Shown: positions 43,055 through 52,046, counted from the first letter of the stretch. The stretch: 64,000 nucleotides of DNA from CAJCIS01 sp965276755 (GCA_965276755.1 OZ255625.1:2294001-2358000); one strand, 5' to 3'. A program made the numbers and translations. The notes: a model not told the origin generated them from the sequence alone.

Positions 43055-44080
43055 ATGCGCCGCCGGCTGATCGTCGCCATGACCGCGATCCTGCTGCTGG
43101 TGGGTGCGGACTGGCTGGCCTGCGTGGCGCTGCGCGCGCGCATGCGCACCGAATACGCCGCCTGGGTAGCCACGGTAACGGCCCAGGGCTGGACCGTGCG
43201 CAGCGCCAATGTCGGCGAGGGTGGCTTCCCGTTCGGTGCCACGCTGACGTTGACCGGTTTCGATCTCTCCGGGGGCCACGCCATGCTGCCGGGCGGACTG
43301 GACTGGCGGTCCGAACGGGTGATCGTGTCAGCCGGGCTGGCCCATCCCACGCAGCTTGGCCTTCAACCCCAGGGCGAGCAGATCATCCGCCTTGCCAGCG
43401 CGCGGCCGGTGGTGCTCTCGGCCGAGCGGCTGGTGGCGTTCGTGCCGCTGGGCCGGCGGTCAGTCGATCGCCTGTCGTTGCAGGCCGATGGGCTGAGTGC
43501 GGGGCTGGCGCAGTCCCATAGAGAGGATCTGCAAATCGAGCATCTGGCACTCAGCTTGCAGGCCAGCCGGCGGGAGGCGGCCCATGTCAGCGCCGGGGCA
43601 ATCCTCAGTGCCTCGGGCATTGCCTTGCCCGACAATACGCGCTGGCCGCTCGGGGCCAGGGTGAAACGCTTTGCCTGTGCGCTGGACCTGACCTCGCCGG
43701 CGCTGTCGGGTGCGGCGGCGATCGAGCAGGCGCGCGCCTGGCGGGACTGGGGCGGGGCACTCACCGTGCACGATCTGCGGCTGGAATGGGGGCCTGCCGA
43801 TCTGCGGGCGTCGGCGCGGCTGGGGCTGGACCAGAATCTGCAGCCGGCCGGCACCGGCACGGCGGCGCTGCGCGGCTGGGCGCAGACCGTCGATGCGCTG
43901 GCGGCTGGTGGGGCCATGCCGGTTGGCATGGCGCAGACGGTCAAGATGGTGATGGGGTTGATGGCGCCCTCGGGCGACGGCGCCGCGTTGAACTTGCCGT
44001 TGAGATTGAAGGACAGCACGCTTTCTGTGGGCAAGATCCCGCTGATCCAGTTGCGTGCGATTGGGTGGGGGAAAGTATAA
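43055..44080 (+). CDS. DUF2125 periplasmic/membrane-anchored protein
   Basis: A 341-residue protein with an N-terminal membrane anchor or signal (MRRRLIVAMTAILLLVGADWL) and the DUF2125 pattern GWTVRSANVGEGGFPFGATL followed by repeated beta-rich segments. The family is restricted largely to alphaproteobacteria and has no known function. The 241-bp gap before it holds no gene I can support. It ends directly at a single-hairpin family A element. Confidence 0.85.
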   Translation: MRRRLIVAMTAILLLVGADWLACVALRARMRTEYAAWVATVTAQGWTVRSANVGEGGFPFGATLTLTGFDLSGGHAMLPGGLDWRSERVIVSAGLAHPTQLGLQPQGEQIIRLASARPVVLSAERLVAFVPLGRRSVDRLSLQADGLSAGLAQSHREDLQIEHLALSLQASRREAAHVSAGAILSASGIALPDNTRWPLGARVKRFACALDLTSPALSGAAAIEQARAWRDWGGALTVHDLRLEWGPADLRASARLGLDQNLQPAGTGTAALRGWAQTVDALAAGGAMPVGMAQTVKMVMGLMAPSGDGAALNLPLRLKDSTLSVGKIPLIQLRAIGWGKV

Positions 44081-44112
44081 GGCTGGGGGAGATGTGCCAT
44101 CCCCCCCAGCCT
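44081..44112. terminator. single-hairpin family A element, copy A8, as bidirectional terminator
   Basis: Minimal form: AGGCTGGGGGAGATG-TGC-CATCCCCCCCAGCCTTT. The stem is extended by AGGCT/AGCCT beyond that of the full elements. It fills the whole gap between two convergent genes and ends in CTTTATT. Confidence 0.75.
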
Positions 44113-44937
44113 TTATTGCTCGGCCGCACGAAGCAGCCTCTCCGTAGCCGCATCCGCCGGAAAAAAACTCTCGATGCGCAATTCGTCCGCGGTAATATCC
44201 TGCGCCGTGCCAAACGTGGCGATCACCGTAAAAAGCGACAGGCGCGCAGCACCCACGCCGATCTCCAGCGGAATGACCGGCAGCAGCGGCTCGGCCGAGG
44301 CCGCTGCCAGCGTATGCGCATCCTGATGCGGCCGCAGTTCGGCCAGCAGCGCCTGCATGTCATGCCCGGCCAGCGCATCGGCCTCGCGTTGGGCGCGCTG
44401 CCAAAGCAACGGCGCAATGGCGGGCCAGTTTGAAACCAGCTTCCTGATGCCGTCGGGATGAAAAAACAGGCGCATCAGATTGCGCGAGCCGCCGCCGGTG
44501 CGCGCCCAGATATCCTCGCCGAGCATGTTGGCGAGCATGTCGAAGGCTGCATTGGACATGCGTATGGTCCAGGCGCGATCGATGGCCACGGCCGGAAAGG
44601 GCGCGTGGTTTTGCAGCATCATCCGCACCGCCCCAAGGACCTGGCCCATGTGCGGATCGTCCAGCCCCCGCGCGTGGAACATGGGCGCAAAACCGCCCGC
44701 CACCAGCCAGTCGTTGCGTTCCCGCAGCGGCACGTCCAGGCTTTCGCTCAGTTGCAGGATCATGGTGCGGCTGGGCCTGGCGCGGCCCGATTCCAGAAAG
44801 CTGACGTGGCGTTGCGAAACGCCGGAGGCCAGCGCCAGATCGAGCTGGGACAGGCGCCGTCGCTGGCGCCACAAGCGGAGCAGATGCGCAAATGCCCCGC
44901 CCGCGTTGCCATGCCGCGCCTCGGCTGTTTGAGACAC
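44113..44937 (-). CDS. XRE-family regulator with MmyB-like ligand domain
   Basis: A 274-residue transcription regulator. The helix-turn-helix is LLRLWRQRRRLSQLDLALAS through SQRHVSFLESGRARPSRTM. The C-terminal MmyB-like domain (AIDRAWTIRMSNAAFDMLAN, LRLFFHP-like RLFFHPDGIRKLVSNWP) probably binds a small molecule. I chose GTG 44937 because AGGAGG lies five bases upstream; in-frame starts further up lack a binding site. It is divergent from the DUF2834 gene with about 120 bp between starts, and may control it. Confidence 0.88.
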   Translation of the reverse strand: MSQTAEARHGNAGGAFAHLLRLWRQRRRLSQLDLALASGVSQRHVSFLESGRARPSRTMILQLSESLDVPLRERNDWLVAGGFAPMFHARGLDDPHMGQVLGAVRMMLQNHAPFPAVAIDRAWTIRMSNAAFDMLANMLGEDIWARTGGGSRNLMRLFFHPDGIRKLVSNWPAIAPLLWQRAQREADALAGHDMQALLAELRPHQDAHTLAAASAEPLLPVIPLEIGVGAARLSLFTVIATFGTAQDITADELRIESFFPADAATERLLRAAEQ

Positions 44938-45059
44938 GATGCCCTCCTGTCGATCGGCGGGCATGGTCATGCGCGCCGGCGCGGCAGGCAATGACCTTGC
45001 AGGTAATTGCGGGCACGCGCGCGGGGCATGATCCTGCGCCTTTGCAACAGGAGGTTTTC

Positions 45060-45359
45060 ATGTCCAATCGTCTGATCATGCTGCTTGCCGCCGCCGCCGG
45101 CCTTGGCGTGCTGAGTGCGTTGGCACTGGCCGATGTCGGCTATTTCGGCATCATCAAGCCGCATTTCCTGAGTTGGGGCGGGGCGCAGGTCTTTGCCGAC
45201 CTATCGGTTCTGGCGATCATGGCCTGCGTGTGGATGGTCCGTGACGCGCCCGCGCATGGGCTGTCCGCATGGCCGTTCATAGGGATTACGATTGTGGCAG
45301 GATCCTTCGGCCCCCTTCTCTATCTGGTGGCCAGGGAGCTAAAGACCGCCCATGCATAA
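45060..45359 (+). CDS. DUF2834 membrane protein
   Basis: A 99-residue protein with three membrane segments (LIMLLAAAAGLGVLSALALA, VFADLSVLAIMACVWMV, PFIGITIVAGSFGPLLYLVA) and the DUF2834 end pattern GSFGPLLYLVARE. ATG 45060 is preceded by GGAGG at six bases. It is divergent from the XRE regulator and overlaps the following DUF1223 gene by eight bases, so the two are one operon. Confidence 0.85.
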   Translation: MSNRLIMLLAAAAGLGVLSALALADVGYFGIIKPHFLSWGGAQVFADLSVLAIMACVWMVRDAPAHGLSAWPFIGITIVAGSFGPLLYLVARELKTAHA

Positions 45360-46026
45360 AAGCGCGCTGGCACTCGTCATCCTTGCCGCTATGGCAGCAC
45401 CCGCCCGCGCGCGGCCGGTGGTGCTCGAACTCTTCACCTCGCAAGCCTGCTCCTCCTGCCCGCCGGCTGACGCTTTGCTCGGCGCGCTGCAGGCCGGCTC
45501 GCCCGACGTGCTCGCGCTGAGCCTCCACGTCACCTACTGGAACGGCGCGGGCTGGACGGATCCGTTTTCCTCGCCGCAAGCCACCGCCCGCCAGCGCGCC
45601 TATGCGCACGCGCTGGGCAGCGAGGTCTTCACCCCGCAGCTCGTCGTCGATGGCGGCACCTCTGTGCTCGGCTCGGATCGCGACGCGTTGCTGGCAGCGA
45701 TCGCCCGCGCGCGCCAGGCGCAGGTGGCAGGGCCGGCCATGACACTGACCGTCTCGGCGGCCGGGATGGTCGCGACCGTCGGCGCCGGCGCAGGCGATGC
45801 GACGCTGCTTCTGGTCGGCTTCGATCCCGCGCACAGCACGCAAATCCGTGGCGGGGAGAATGGCGGCGTGCGACTGGACGAAACCAACGTGGTGCGCAGC
45901 TTGCTCACGCTCGGCGCCTGGCACGGTGCGCCGCTTGCCGTAACTGTGGCGGCGCCTGCGGGCTTGCGTGCTGCGCTTGTTTTGCAGCGTGCGGATGGGA
46001 CGATCCTGGGGGCAGCCAGCAGTTAG
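45352..46026 (+). CDS. DUF1223 thioredoxin-like secreted protein
   Basis: A 224-residue protein with a signal peptide (MHKSALALVILAAMAAPARA) and the DUF1223 domain. Its front VVLELFTSQACSSCPPADAL carries a CSSC motif that looks like a thioredoxin-type active site; HVTYWNGAGWTDPFSSPQAT and FTPQLVVDGGTSVLGSDR are also family-typical. It probably acts in the periplasm in thiol chemistry, but function has not been established for the family. Confidence 0.87.
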   Translation: MHKSALALVILAAMAAPARARPVVLELFTSQACSSCPPADALLGALQAGSPDVLALSLHVTYWNGAGWTDPFSSPQATARQRAYAHALGSEVFTPQLVVDGGTSVLGSDRDALLAAIARARQAQVAGPAMTLTVSAAGMVATVGAGAGDATLLLVGFDPAHSTQIRGGENGGVRLDETNVVRSLLTLGAWHGAPLAVTVAAPAGLRAALVLQRADGTILGAASS

Positions 46027-46130
46027 GAAGAAAGAATCTTCTTTTTCTGTAGAAAAAGAAGCAAAAAGACTTTTATCATTCAAATGTTTTTTGCTTCTTT
46101 TTTTCAAAAAAGAAGTGCTTTCTTTCTATT
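46027..46130. repeat. family B intergenic inverted repeat, copy B7 (full)
   Basis: The left hairpin is CTTCTTTTTCTGTAGAAAAA plus GAAG, then CAAAAAGACTTTTATC; the centre is very short; the right arm is TGTTTTTTGCTTC with its hairpin. It lies between two genes in the same direction. The last bases before the next gene supply its GGAGG binding site. Confidence 0.9.
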
Positions 46131-46140
46131 GGAGGCCCCC

Positions 46141-46911
46141 GTGCAAGCACAGATCATCGGTTCAACCCTTCCCGTGCTGGAACTGCTGATCAGCCCAGGC
46201 GAGCGCATCATCGCCGAAACCGGCCAGCTCTCCTGGATGACCGCGGGCATCGAACTCAACACCACGCACGCAACCGCAGGCACCACCGGCTTTCTCGGCG
46301 CCATCGGGCGCGCAATGTCTGGCGGTGGCCTGTTCATGACCGAATATACCGCACCCTATCAGGAAGGTATCGTGGGTTTCGCCGCCAAGATACCTGGCCA
46401 TATCCAGGAAGTGCAGATCATGCCGGGCCGCGGCTACATGGTGCACAAGCATGGCTTTCTCTGCGCCACCGAAGGGATTTCAGTCGCCACCGGCTTTCAG
46501 CAATCCCTGGGCGCAGGCATTTTCGGCGGCAACGGCTTCCTGATGCAGCGCCTGACGGGTGCGTGCCGGGCCTGGGTCGAACTCGGCGGCGAAATCATCG
46601 CGCGGGACCTCGCACCGGGCGAGACTCTGCGCGTTCATCCAGGCCATGTCGGCATGTTCGAGGAGAGCGTCCGTTTCAATATCACCACGATGCGCGGCAT
46701 TCGCAACGCGCTCTTCGGCGGGGACGGGCTGTTCCTGGCCGAGCTGACCGGGCCGGGCAAAATCTGGCTGCAGACGATGACGTTGCCCAATCTGGCGCAC
46801 GCGCTGGCGCCGTACCTGGGCGGAGAGGGTGGCGGTAGCGGGCAGGCGATCGAGAATGCCGCCGAGCTGGGTGTTGCGGGGGCGGTGTTGAAGTCGTTTT
46901 TCAACCGGTAA
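46141..46911 (+). CDS. AIM24-family (TIGR00266) protein
   Basis: 256 residues of the TIGR00266/AIM24 family, a beta-barrel-like fold rich in glycine. Typical stretches are IGSTLPVLELLISPGERIIA, TGQLSWMTAGIEL and SGGGLFMTEYTAP. GTG 46141 is chosen: GGAGG lies five bases before it, and an upstream in-frame start would be inside repeat B7. Bacterial members have no clear function. Confidence 0.88.
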   Translation: MQAQIIGSTLPVLELLISPGERIIAETGQLSWMTAGIELNTTHATAGTTGFLGAIGRAMSGGGLFMTEYTAPYQEGIVGFAAKIPGHIQEVQIMPGRGYMVHKHGFLCATEGISVATGFQQSLGAGIFGGNGFLMQRLTGACRAWVELGGEIIARDLAPGETLRVHPGHVGMFEESVRFNITTMRGIRNALFGGDGLFLAELTGPGKIWLQTMTLPNLAHALAPYLGGEGGGSGQAIENAAELGVAGAVLKSFFNR

Positions 46912-46919
46912 GGTGACCG

Positions 46920-46973
46920 AAAAAAGTCAAGGAAGAGCCTTATTTTCTGAAGAAAAGAAGCAAAAGACTTTTG
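46920..46973. repeat. family B half-element, copy B8
   Basis: One hairpin, TTATTTTCTGAAGAAAAGAA, followed by GCAAAAGACTTTTGC, between two convergent genes. Confidence 0.8.
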
Positions 46974-47528
46974 CTAGTGATTTACGGCTGCCCGCCATTC
47001 TTCCGCCGTGATCTCCCAGATTTCAGTCTTGAAACGGCCTGCTACATAATCCCGCTCCTCAACTCGGATGACGCGCATCCCACTTCGCGCGGAGATGCGG
47101 CGTGAGGGTGTGTTCACGACCGCTTTAGGTGCCCGCAGGACCGGCTTGCGAAGCACATTGAACCAATAACCCGTCGCCACACCGCAGGCTTCGGTCATCA
47201 ATCCTTGACCCTGCCAATCAGGAGCGAGCCAAAAGCCACGATTTTCATCTGCGTTGTTCATCAAGTGCATGATGCCGATCAACGAGGAAGGGGCTGTTTT
47301 TGGCCGCAGGGACCATTGCCACTCTTCGCCTCGCGCGATTGCAGGCAGGGCGACCTCGCTCAAGAAGCGTTTTGCTTCACCGGCAGGATACGGCCAGGGA
47401 ATTCTTGCAGTGAGAAACTTAACGATCTCCCATTGCGGGAAAATACGTTGAAGCGCTTCGGCGTCGGCGAGATCAAGCGGCTTCAGATAAAGCCGCTCCG
47501 TCTCAAGGGTTGGAGTCATGTCCGACAT
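46974..47528 (-). CDS. GNAT acetyltransferase, RimJ-like
   Basis: A 184-residue N-acetyltransferase. Front TPTLETERLYLKPLDLADAE, then PSSLIGIMHLMNNADENRGF and the CoA-binding part WLAPDWQGQGLMTEACGVAT (QGQGLM instead of the usual Q/R-x-x-G-x-G/A). ATG 47528 is proposed; ATG 47519 is possible. The target may be a ribosomal protein or a small amine. It lies 12 bp after the preceding gene on the same strand. Confidence 0.85.
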   Translation of the reverse strand: MSDMTPTLETERLYLKPLDLADAEALQRIFPQWEIVKFLTARIPWPYPAGEAKRFLSEVALPAIARGEEWQWSLRPKTAPSSLIGIMHLMNNADENRGFWLAPDWQGQGLMTEACGVATGYWFNVLRKPVLRAPKAVVNTPSRRISARSGMRVIRVEERDYVAGRFKTEIWEITAEEWRAAVNH

Positions 47529-47540
47529 TGCCAATGCAAC

Positions 47541-48266
47541 CTACCGGCCGCCCGGCCGCAGCGCCGGTAAAACCAGCCCATGCAACCCGGGCAATGCCGC
47601 CCCCTGCGGGCTGGCCATATAGGCGATCCAACGCCGGGCGAACCCAGCCTGCGTCTTGGGCGAGCTGTATAGATAGACGCCCGGTGCCACCGGGCCGGCC
47701 AGCACGTGCTCTGCGGCGGGCGGGCTGCCCTGTTCGGCAGCGCTGATGCGGCGGGGCGACACGACAAGGTCGGCCTGTCCCGCGGCCAGCGCGGCCATGC
47801 CCGCGCCCACGCCGTCACCCATGATCACGATGCACTCGCGCGCCGTCCCGCGTAGCCCGCTCACCTTGGTTTGGTGCTCATCGGCGGTGGTGGTCACCGC
47901 GTCATCGCCGGCCTGGGCCAGGTAAGCCGCTGCCAAAGGCGCCACGAGGCGGCCAGCCAGGCCGGCATCGCCGTGCACACGCGCAAGCACGTTCTCAGCA
48001 CCTGGCGGCGGCGCATCGGCGACGCCCGGTGCGCCGCCGATGCGCATGCCCAGCAAGACCGCGCCGCCCGCCAGCACCAGCACGCCCAATCCTAGCAAGG
48101 CTGGCATGACGGGACTGCGCGGGGGCGGCCTCACCCGCGGGGCACGGAGGGGCTTGCCGCATTCGGGGCAGACGAAATCCTGCCCGGCACGCACCTCGAT
48201 GTCGCGGCGGCTTTCGGCGACCGAGCAGAAGTCGAAGTTGATGCAGCGTCCGCGCGTTGAGGCCAT
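47541..48266 (-). CDS. zinc-ribbon membrane protein with PstS-like binding domain
   Basis: 241 residues. The front MASTRGRCINFDFCSVAESR with FVCPECGKPLRAP has four cysteines in two CxxxxC/CxxC pairs, a zinc ribbon. A membrane helix follows (VMPALLGLGVLVLAGGAVLL). The outer part resembles the phosphate-binding PstS-like fold (LVVSPRRISAAEQ, VLAGPVAPGVYLYSS), and is shorter than relatives that continue into an OmpA domain. ATG 48266 is clear. Role unknown. Confidence 0.8.
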   Translation of the reverse strand: MASTRGRCINFDFCSVAESRRDIEVRAGQDFVCPECGKPLRAPRVRPPPRSPVMPALLGLGVLVLAGGAVLLGMRIGGAPGVADAPPPGAENVLARVHGDAGLAGRLVAPLAAAYLAQAGDDAVTTTADEHQTKVSGLRGTARECIVIMGDGVGAGMAALAAGQADLVVSPRRISAAEQGSPPAAEHVLAGPVAPGVYLYSSPKTQAGFARRWIAYMASPQGAALPGLHGLVLPALRPGGR

Positions 48267-48316
48267 ATTGGCGGTCTATTCTCACGCGTCGCCCTGCGGC
48301 GCCAGCGCAACCGAAG

Positions 48317-48422
48317 ACCTGGGGGTGATGTGCCATCCCCCCCAGACCCCCCGTCGATTTTAAGGCCTCGTCCTAAATGATGACGGGGGGTCTTGGGGGG
48401 GATGGCACATCTCCCCCAGCCT
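48317..48422. repeat. family A intergenic inverted repeat, copy A9 (full)
   Basis: Left arm CTGGGGGTGATGTGCCATCC, right arm ending GGCACATCTCCCCCAG. This is one of only two family A copies in a divergent gap. Confidence 0.9.
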
Positions 48423-48538
48423 TGGCGCTGCCAGAGTTTGCGCGCGTGCGCCCGCAATGGTCTATGACGCGCACGCCCTGAGCCGTGGCTGCCTCCGCGG
48501 CCACGCAGGGTGCCAGCGCGATCGGGAATGACGGGTCT

Positions 48539-50731
48539 ATGGATATGCGTTCGCAAGAGACAATGCAGGATGCAGCGCCCGCGCAGACCGCCCGTCCCAT
48601 GTTGATCGCGATCCCCTTCTACAAGAACGCGCATCTGGTCGCCCCGGTGATCGGCTCGCTGATCGCCTGCGCCGGCGAATTGCGCGCGCTCAACGCACGG
48701 GCGGTTTTCTACGTCGACTCGCCCGATCACGAGCCCCTGATCGCCGCCTTGGAGGAAATCGCGCCGGCGGCCGCGCACGCCTTTGCCTGCCGTATCGAGC
48801 GCAACGCCGAAAACCTCGGTTTCGTGCGCACCATGAATCGCGCGGTGGCCGAAGCGCGCCAGGGCGGCATGGATTTGCTGCTGCTCAATTCGGACACGAT
48901 CATCGAGCCCGGCGCGCTCAGCGAAATGGCTGCGGCGCTGGCCATCGATCACATGATCGGCTTCGTCAATCCGCGATCAAACAACGCCACCATCACCACC
49001 CTTCCCGTCCCGCCATCATCAGACCCCAAGGCCTGGCGCAACGCCGCACGCATGCTGGCCGCACGCCTGCCAGCCATCAGCTACATCCCGACAGCGGTCG
49101 GGTTCTGCCTGCTGGTGCGCTGGAGCATCCTGGCCGAATTCGGCGGCTTCGACGAAATCTACGGCCAGGGCTACAACGAAGAGAACGACCTGGTCATGCG
49201 CGCCGGCCGCTGCGGCTATCGCGCGGTCATGGCCAACCACGCCTTTGTCTGGCACGAGGGTGAGGAAAGTTTTGCCACAGCAGACATCGACCGCTCGGTG
49301 TGGGAGCCGACAAACCGCGCGATCCTGGATGCGCGCTATCCCGAATATTCGGGCTACACCTTGGCCTATTACCATTGCCCCGAAGCCACGGCCGAGACGC
49401 TGCTGGCCAAACTCGTCCCCGAGCCCGATGGCAAGCTCGATATCGGGCTGGATTTCTCAAGCTTTCGCACCTCCCATAACGGCACCTTCCAGGCCGGTCG
49501 CCAATTGCTGCAGGCGGCTGGCGTCTGGGGCGAGCAGTACCGCCTGCACGTGATCTGCAGCCGCGAGGTCTATGATTTCCACGGCTACGCGGCATTCGGC
49601 GTAGCACATTCGGACACGCATTCGGGCAGGCGCTTCGCCGCAATCTTCCGCGTAGGCCAGCCTTACGACTGGAATGTCATCCAGCGCCTGGCCGTCTCGG
49701 CACCGGTCATCGGCATCTGGATGCTGGACACGATCTCGCTCGATTGCCCCCAGCTCACCTCAGCGCGGCTGTTCAATATATGGCAATTCGCGCTGGATCA
49801 TGCCGACATGATCGCCACGCAAAGCGAGCAGACACGCACCCAGCTCGCAGCCCGCCTGGCCATCCCCGGCCACGCCATCGAAGTCGTGGCACCCCATTCG
49901 CGCGATCTTGCCGATTACGTGCTGCCGGTCACCACTCCCGCGCCCGACCAGGACGGCAATACGGCGATCCTGGTCATAGGCAATCATTACCACCACAAAT
50001 ATCTCAGCCAAACCGCCAATGCGCTCGCCACCGCCTTTCCAGGCCGCGAAATCGTCGCCATGGGCCTGGCCCGCCCGCCCGCCCGCGCACAGCCCGATCC
50101 CTCCCTGCCTCCGCCGCTGGCGGCACTGCCCAACCTCACCCCCTTGCCCGTGGGCGATCTGACCGACGCGCAGATGGGCGATTGCTACGCGCAAAGCGCT
50201 GCCGTGGTCTTTCCCAGCCACGCAGAAGGCTTCGGCTTTCCGGTGCTGAACGCGCTGGCGGCCCGCCGCCCCGTGTTCCTGCGGCGCCTGCCCGTCTTCG
50301 TGCAGATGTGGCAGACGCTGGGCTGCACGCCCAACGTGCATTTCTACGACGCCACGCAGGATCTGCTGGAGGCACTCGCCGTGCCGCCCGCGTGGAAGGA
50401 GGCGGCCTGCCTGGCACATGCGCCCGATCTGGGCGCCCAGGCAGGAGCAGCTGCCATCCGCGACGCTATGAAAGCCGCCATATCCGGTGCTGATTACGGC
50501 CGCATCGTGGCCCGTATTCGCGCCATGCAATTGGCCTCCGACCTGTCGGATACCGCCCGGCCCCTGGCCGTGCACGCGAGCCAGGCGGCCGAAGTGGCGC
50601 AGTTCGTGGCACTTGGCGTGGAGCGCGTGGCGCGCCGGGCGTTCTCGGTCGCGCCGATCTACCAGGGGGCACGGCTGGTGTTTCGGACCGCCCGCCTGGG
50701 CTGGCGCGCCGTGCACAGACGCCGCTTGTAG
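48539..50731 (+). CDS. two-domain glycosyltransferase (GT2 + GT4-like)
   Basis: About 730 residues. The front domain is a GT2 glycosyltransferase: LIAIPFYKNAHLVAPVIGSL, LGFVRTMNRAVAEARQGGMD, DLLLLNSDTIIEPGALSEM, and GFDEIYGQGYNEENDLVMRA with the acid motif. The second half looks like a GT4 retaining enzyme: SAAVVFPSHAEGFGFPVLNA with the E-x7-E region. ATG 48539 (or 48545) is proposed; GTG 48485 is possible. It would build a polysaccharide in the cytoplasm. The protein of unknown function downstream may be its partner. Confidence 0.88.
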   Translation: MDMRSQETMQDAAPAQTARPMLIAIPFYKNAHLVAPVIGSLIACAGELRALNARAVFYVDSPDHEPLIAALEEIAPAAAHAFACRIERNAENLGFVRTMNRAVAEARQGGMDLLLLNSDTIIEPGALSEMAAALAIDHMIGFVNPRSNNATITTLPVPPSSDPKAWRNAARMLAARLPAISYIPTAVGFCLLVRWSILAEFGGFDEIYGQGYNEENDLVMRAGRCGYRAVMANHAFVWHEGEESFATADIDRSVWEPTNRAILDARYPEYSGYTLAYYHCPEATAETLLAKLVPEPDGKLDIGLDFSSFRTSHNGTFQAGRQLLQAAGVWGEQYRLHVICSREVYDFHGYAAFGVAHSDTHSGRRFAAIFRVGQPYDWNVIQRLAVSAPVIGIWMLDTISLDCPQLTSARLFNIWQFALDHADMIATQSEQTRTQLAARLAIPGHAIEVVAPHSRDLADYVLPVTTPAPDQDGNTAILVIGNHYHHKYLSQTANALATAFPGREIVAMGLARPPARAQPDPSLPPPLAALPNLTPLPVGDLTDAQMGDCYAQSAAVVFPSHAEGFGFPVLNALAARRPVFLRRLPVFVQMWQTLGCTPNVHFYDATQDLLEALAVPPAWKEAACLAHAPDLGAQAGAAAIRDAMKAAISGADYGRIVARIRAMQLASDLSDTARPLAVHASQAAEVAQFVALGVERVARRAFSVAPIYQGARLVFRTARLGWRAVHRRRL

Positions 50732-51086
50732 GGCGAGTGCCACAAACCGGCCGCCTTGCATCTTTTTCTCATACAAGTTCAGCCATAGTGACGGCTGCGC
50801 CAACTTGTCCTTTTTTGGCAATCCGTTCGCACAAAGCCAATCGCACAAATCCAATCGCAAAAAGCCGATCGCAAAAAGCCGATCGCAAAAAGCCGATCGC
50901 AAAAAGCCGATCGCAAAAATCCTGCCTCGTCTGCGGTCGCCCCATGCGCGGTCATCAAATTGACGCTGGATTGTTTCGCCGCGGCCTGCATAATGGCCGC
51001 GGCGAAGGCGCGCATCACAATCGTTGCGTGCGCCCGCGCCCCTCTATAGGTAGGGTGCGGCGTGCACGGTTGGGCCGGACGCGCCG
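50732..51086. other. gap holding a tandem repeat, otherwise gene-free
   Basis: 354 bases between the glycosyltransferase and the next gene. The only structure is the 14-bp tandem repeat at 50827-50920. Reading frames here are translations of that repeat and not convincing genes. Confidence 0.6.
50827..50920. repeat. 14-bp tandem repeat (about 6.7 copies)
   Basis: Units of TCGCAAAAAGCCGA: the first two are diverged (TCGCACAAAGCCAA, TCGCACAAATCCAA), the next four identical, then a partial copy. Each contains CGATCG across the junction. The identity of four units suggests that copy number changes by slippage. Confidence 0.9.
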
Positions 51087-52010
51087 ATGGTGATGAGGTG
51101 GCGAGTGATCCGAGGCTCGATCGAAATCGCGCGACGCGCCCAGGTTGCCGGATGGATACACGCCGATTCCGGCACGGTGCGCGACCGTCTGATCCTGGCC
51201 TTTGCCGGGACGCGTTGCGTCGGCGCCGGAAAGGTCGACCGCTTCCGCCGTGACCTGCTGGACGCAGAACTGGGCGATGGCTATTGCGGCTTTGATTTCC
51301 CCATCAAGCTGAACGATGACGAAGCGGTCGGATCCGTCATCGTCAGGTTGCAGAATTCAGACGCCGCGCTGATCCAGCGCGACACCATCGTGCGCGGTGC
51401 CGATGACCGCGGCGAGACGGGCCAAGGCAAGACCGACCTTGGTGCAATCCCGCCGCAACGCGTGTCATGGATGCAGGATCGCGGCTGGCTGGAACAGCAG
51501 GAATACGATTTCCTGCGCGGGGTCCAGACGATCGGCGCCTACGAACGCGGTCTGCGCCCCGCCAGGCGCGGCAACGCCGAGATGCCCCATCTTCTCAAGC
51601 CCGAGGAGATCGCCAACGATCTGCTCAGCCTCTATGCGATGGCGGAAATCGATGTCACGCGCACGAAGCTTGCCAGCATTTCCGATCTGGGTCACGCGAC
51701 CTCGCCCCTGTACGCGCAGGGTCTTTCCGTCATGGCGCTGTGGAGCGCGGAACGGTGCCGCATCGTGCTCGATGAACGCTCGCATATGCAGCCGGGTGGA
51801 GCGCAGGGCAGCGTCACCCTCTCTCCCGCGCCCGGTGCGATCGAATACTGCTTTGGCCCCGACCGCGTTCTCTTTGTCCATCGACAGGCAAGCTTTGCGC
51901 CCGATGGTGTTGCCCCGAGTGACGGCATCACTGTCTTTACGGCAATGGAACGGGCCACCGCTGTGGCCGGCAGGATTATACGGCGGGGCGGGTCCGCTCA
52001 GGCAGCTTAA
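51087..52010 (+). CDS. unrecognised protein downstream of the glycosyltransferase
   Basis: 307 residues without a family that I can name. The front (ARRAQVAGWIHADSGTVRDR, then LILAFAGTRCVGAGKVDRFR and GDGYCGFDFPI) resembles the beta-sandwich module often attached to glycosyltransferases and polysaccharide proteins, in which a GWA...D pattern precedes V...ADRFRxDL...GdGxxGF. The rest is mixed helix and strand with no signal peptide or membrane helix. ATG 51087 is preceded by a weak binding site; ATG 51093 is possible. Probably linked to glycan assembly. Confidence 0.7.
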   Translation: MVMRWRVIRGSIEIARRAQVAGWIHADSGTVRDRLILAFAGTRCVGAGKVDRFRRDLLDAELGDGYCGFDFPIKLNDDEAVGSVIVRLQNSDAALIQRDTIVRGADDRGETGQGKTDLGAIPPQRVSWMQDRGWLEQQEYDFLRGVQTIGAYERGLRPARRGNAEMPHLLKPEEIANDLLSLYAMAEIDVTRTKLASISDLGHATSPLYAQGLSVMALWSAERCRIVLDERSHMQPGGAQGSVTLSPAPGAIEYCFGPDRVLFVHRQASFAPDGVAPSDGITVFTAMERATAVAGRIIRRGGSAQAA

Positions 52011-52013
52011 AAA

Positions 52014-52046
52014 GAGCTGGGGGAGATGTGCCATCCCCCAGCTTTT
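52014..52046. repeat. single-hairpin family A element, copy A10
   Basis: AGAGCTGGGGGAGATG-TGC-CATCCCCCAGCTTTT, with AGCT/AGCT stem extension and a T-run. It resembles an intrinsic terminator for the gene at 51087-52010. Confidence 0.75.

Noticed and set aside
50827..50920. The 14-bp tandem repeat as a CRISPR array
   Set aside because: Units are directly adjacent without spacers and much too short; there are no cas genes.
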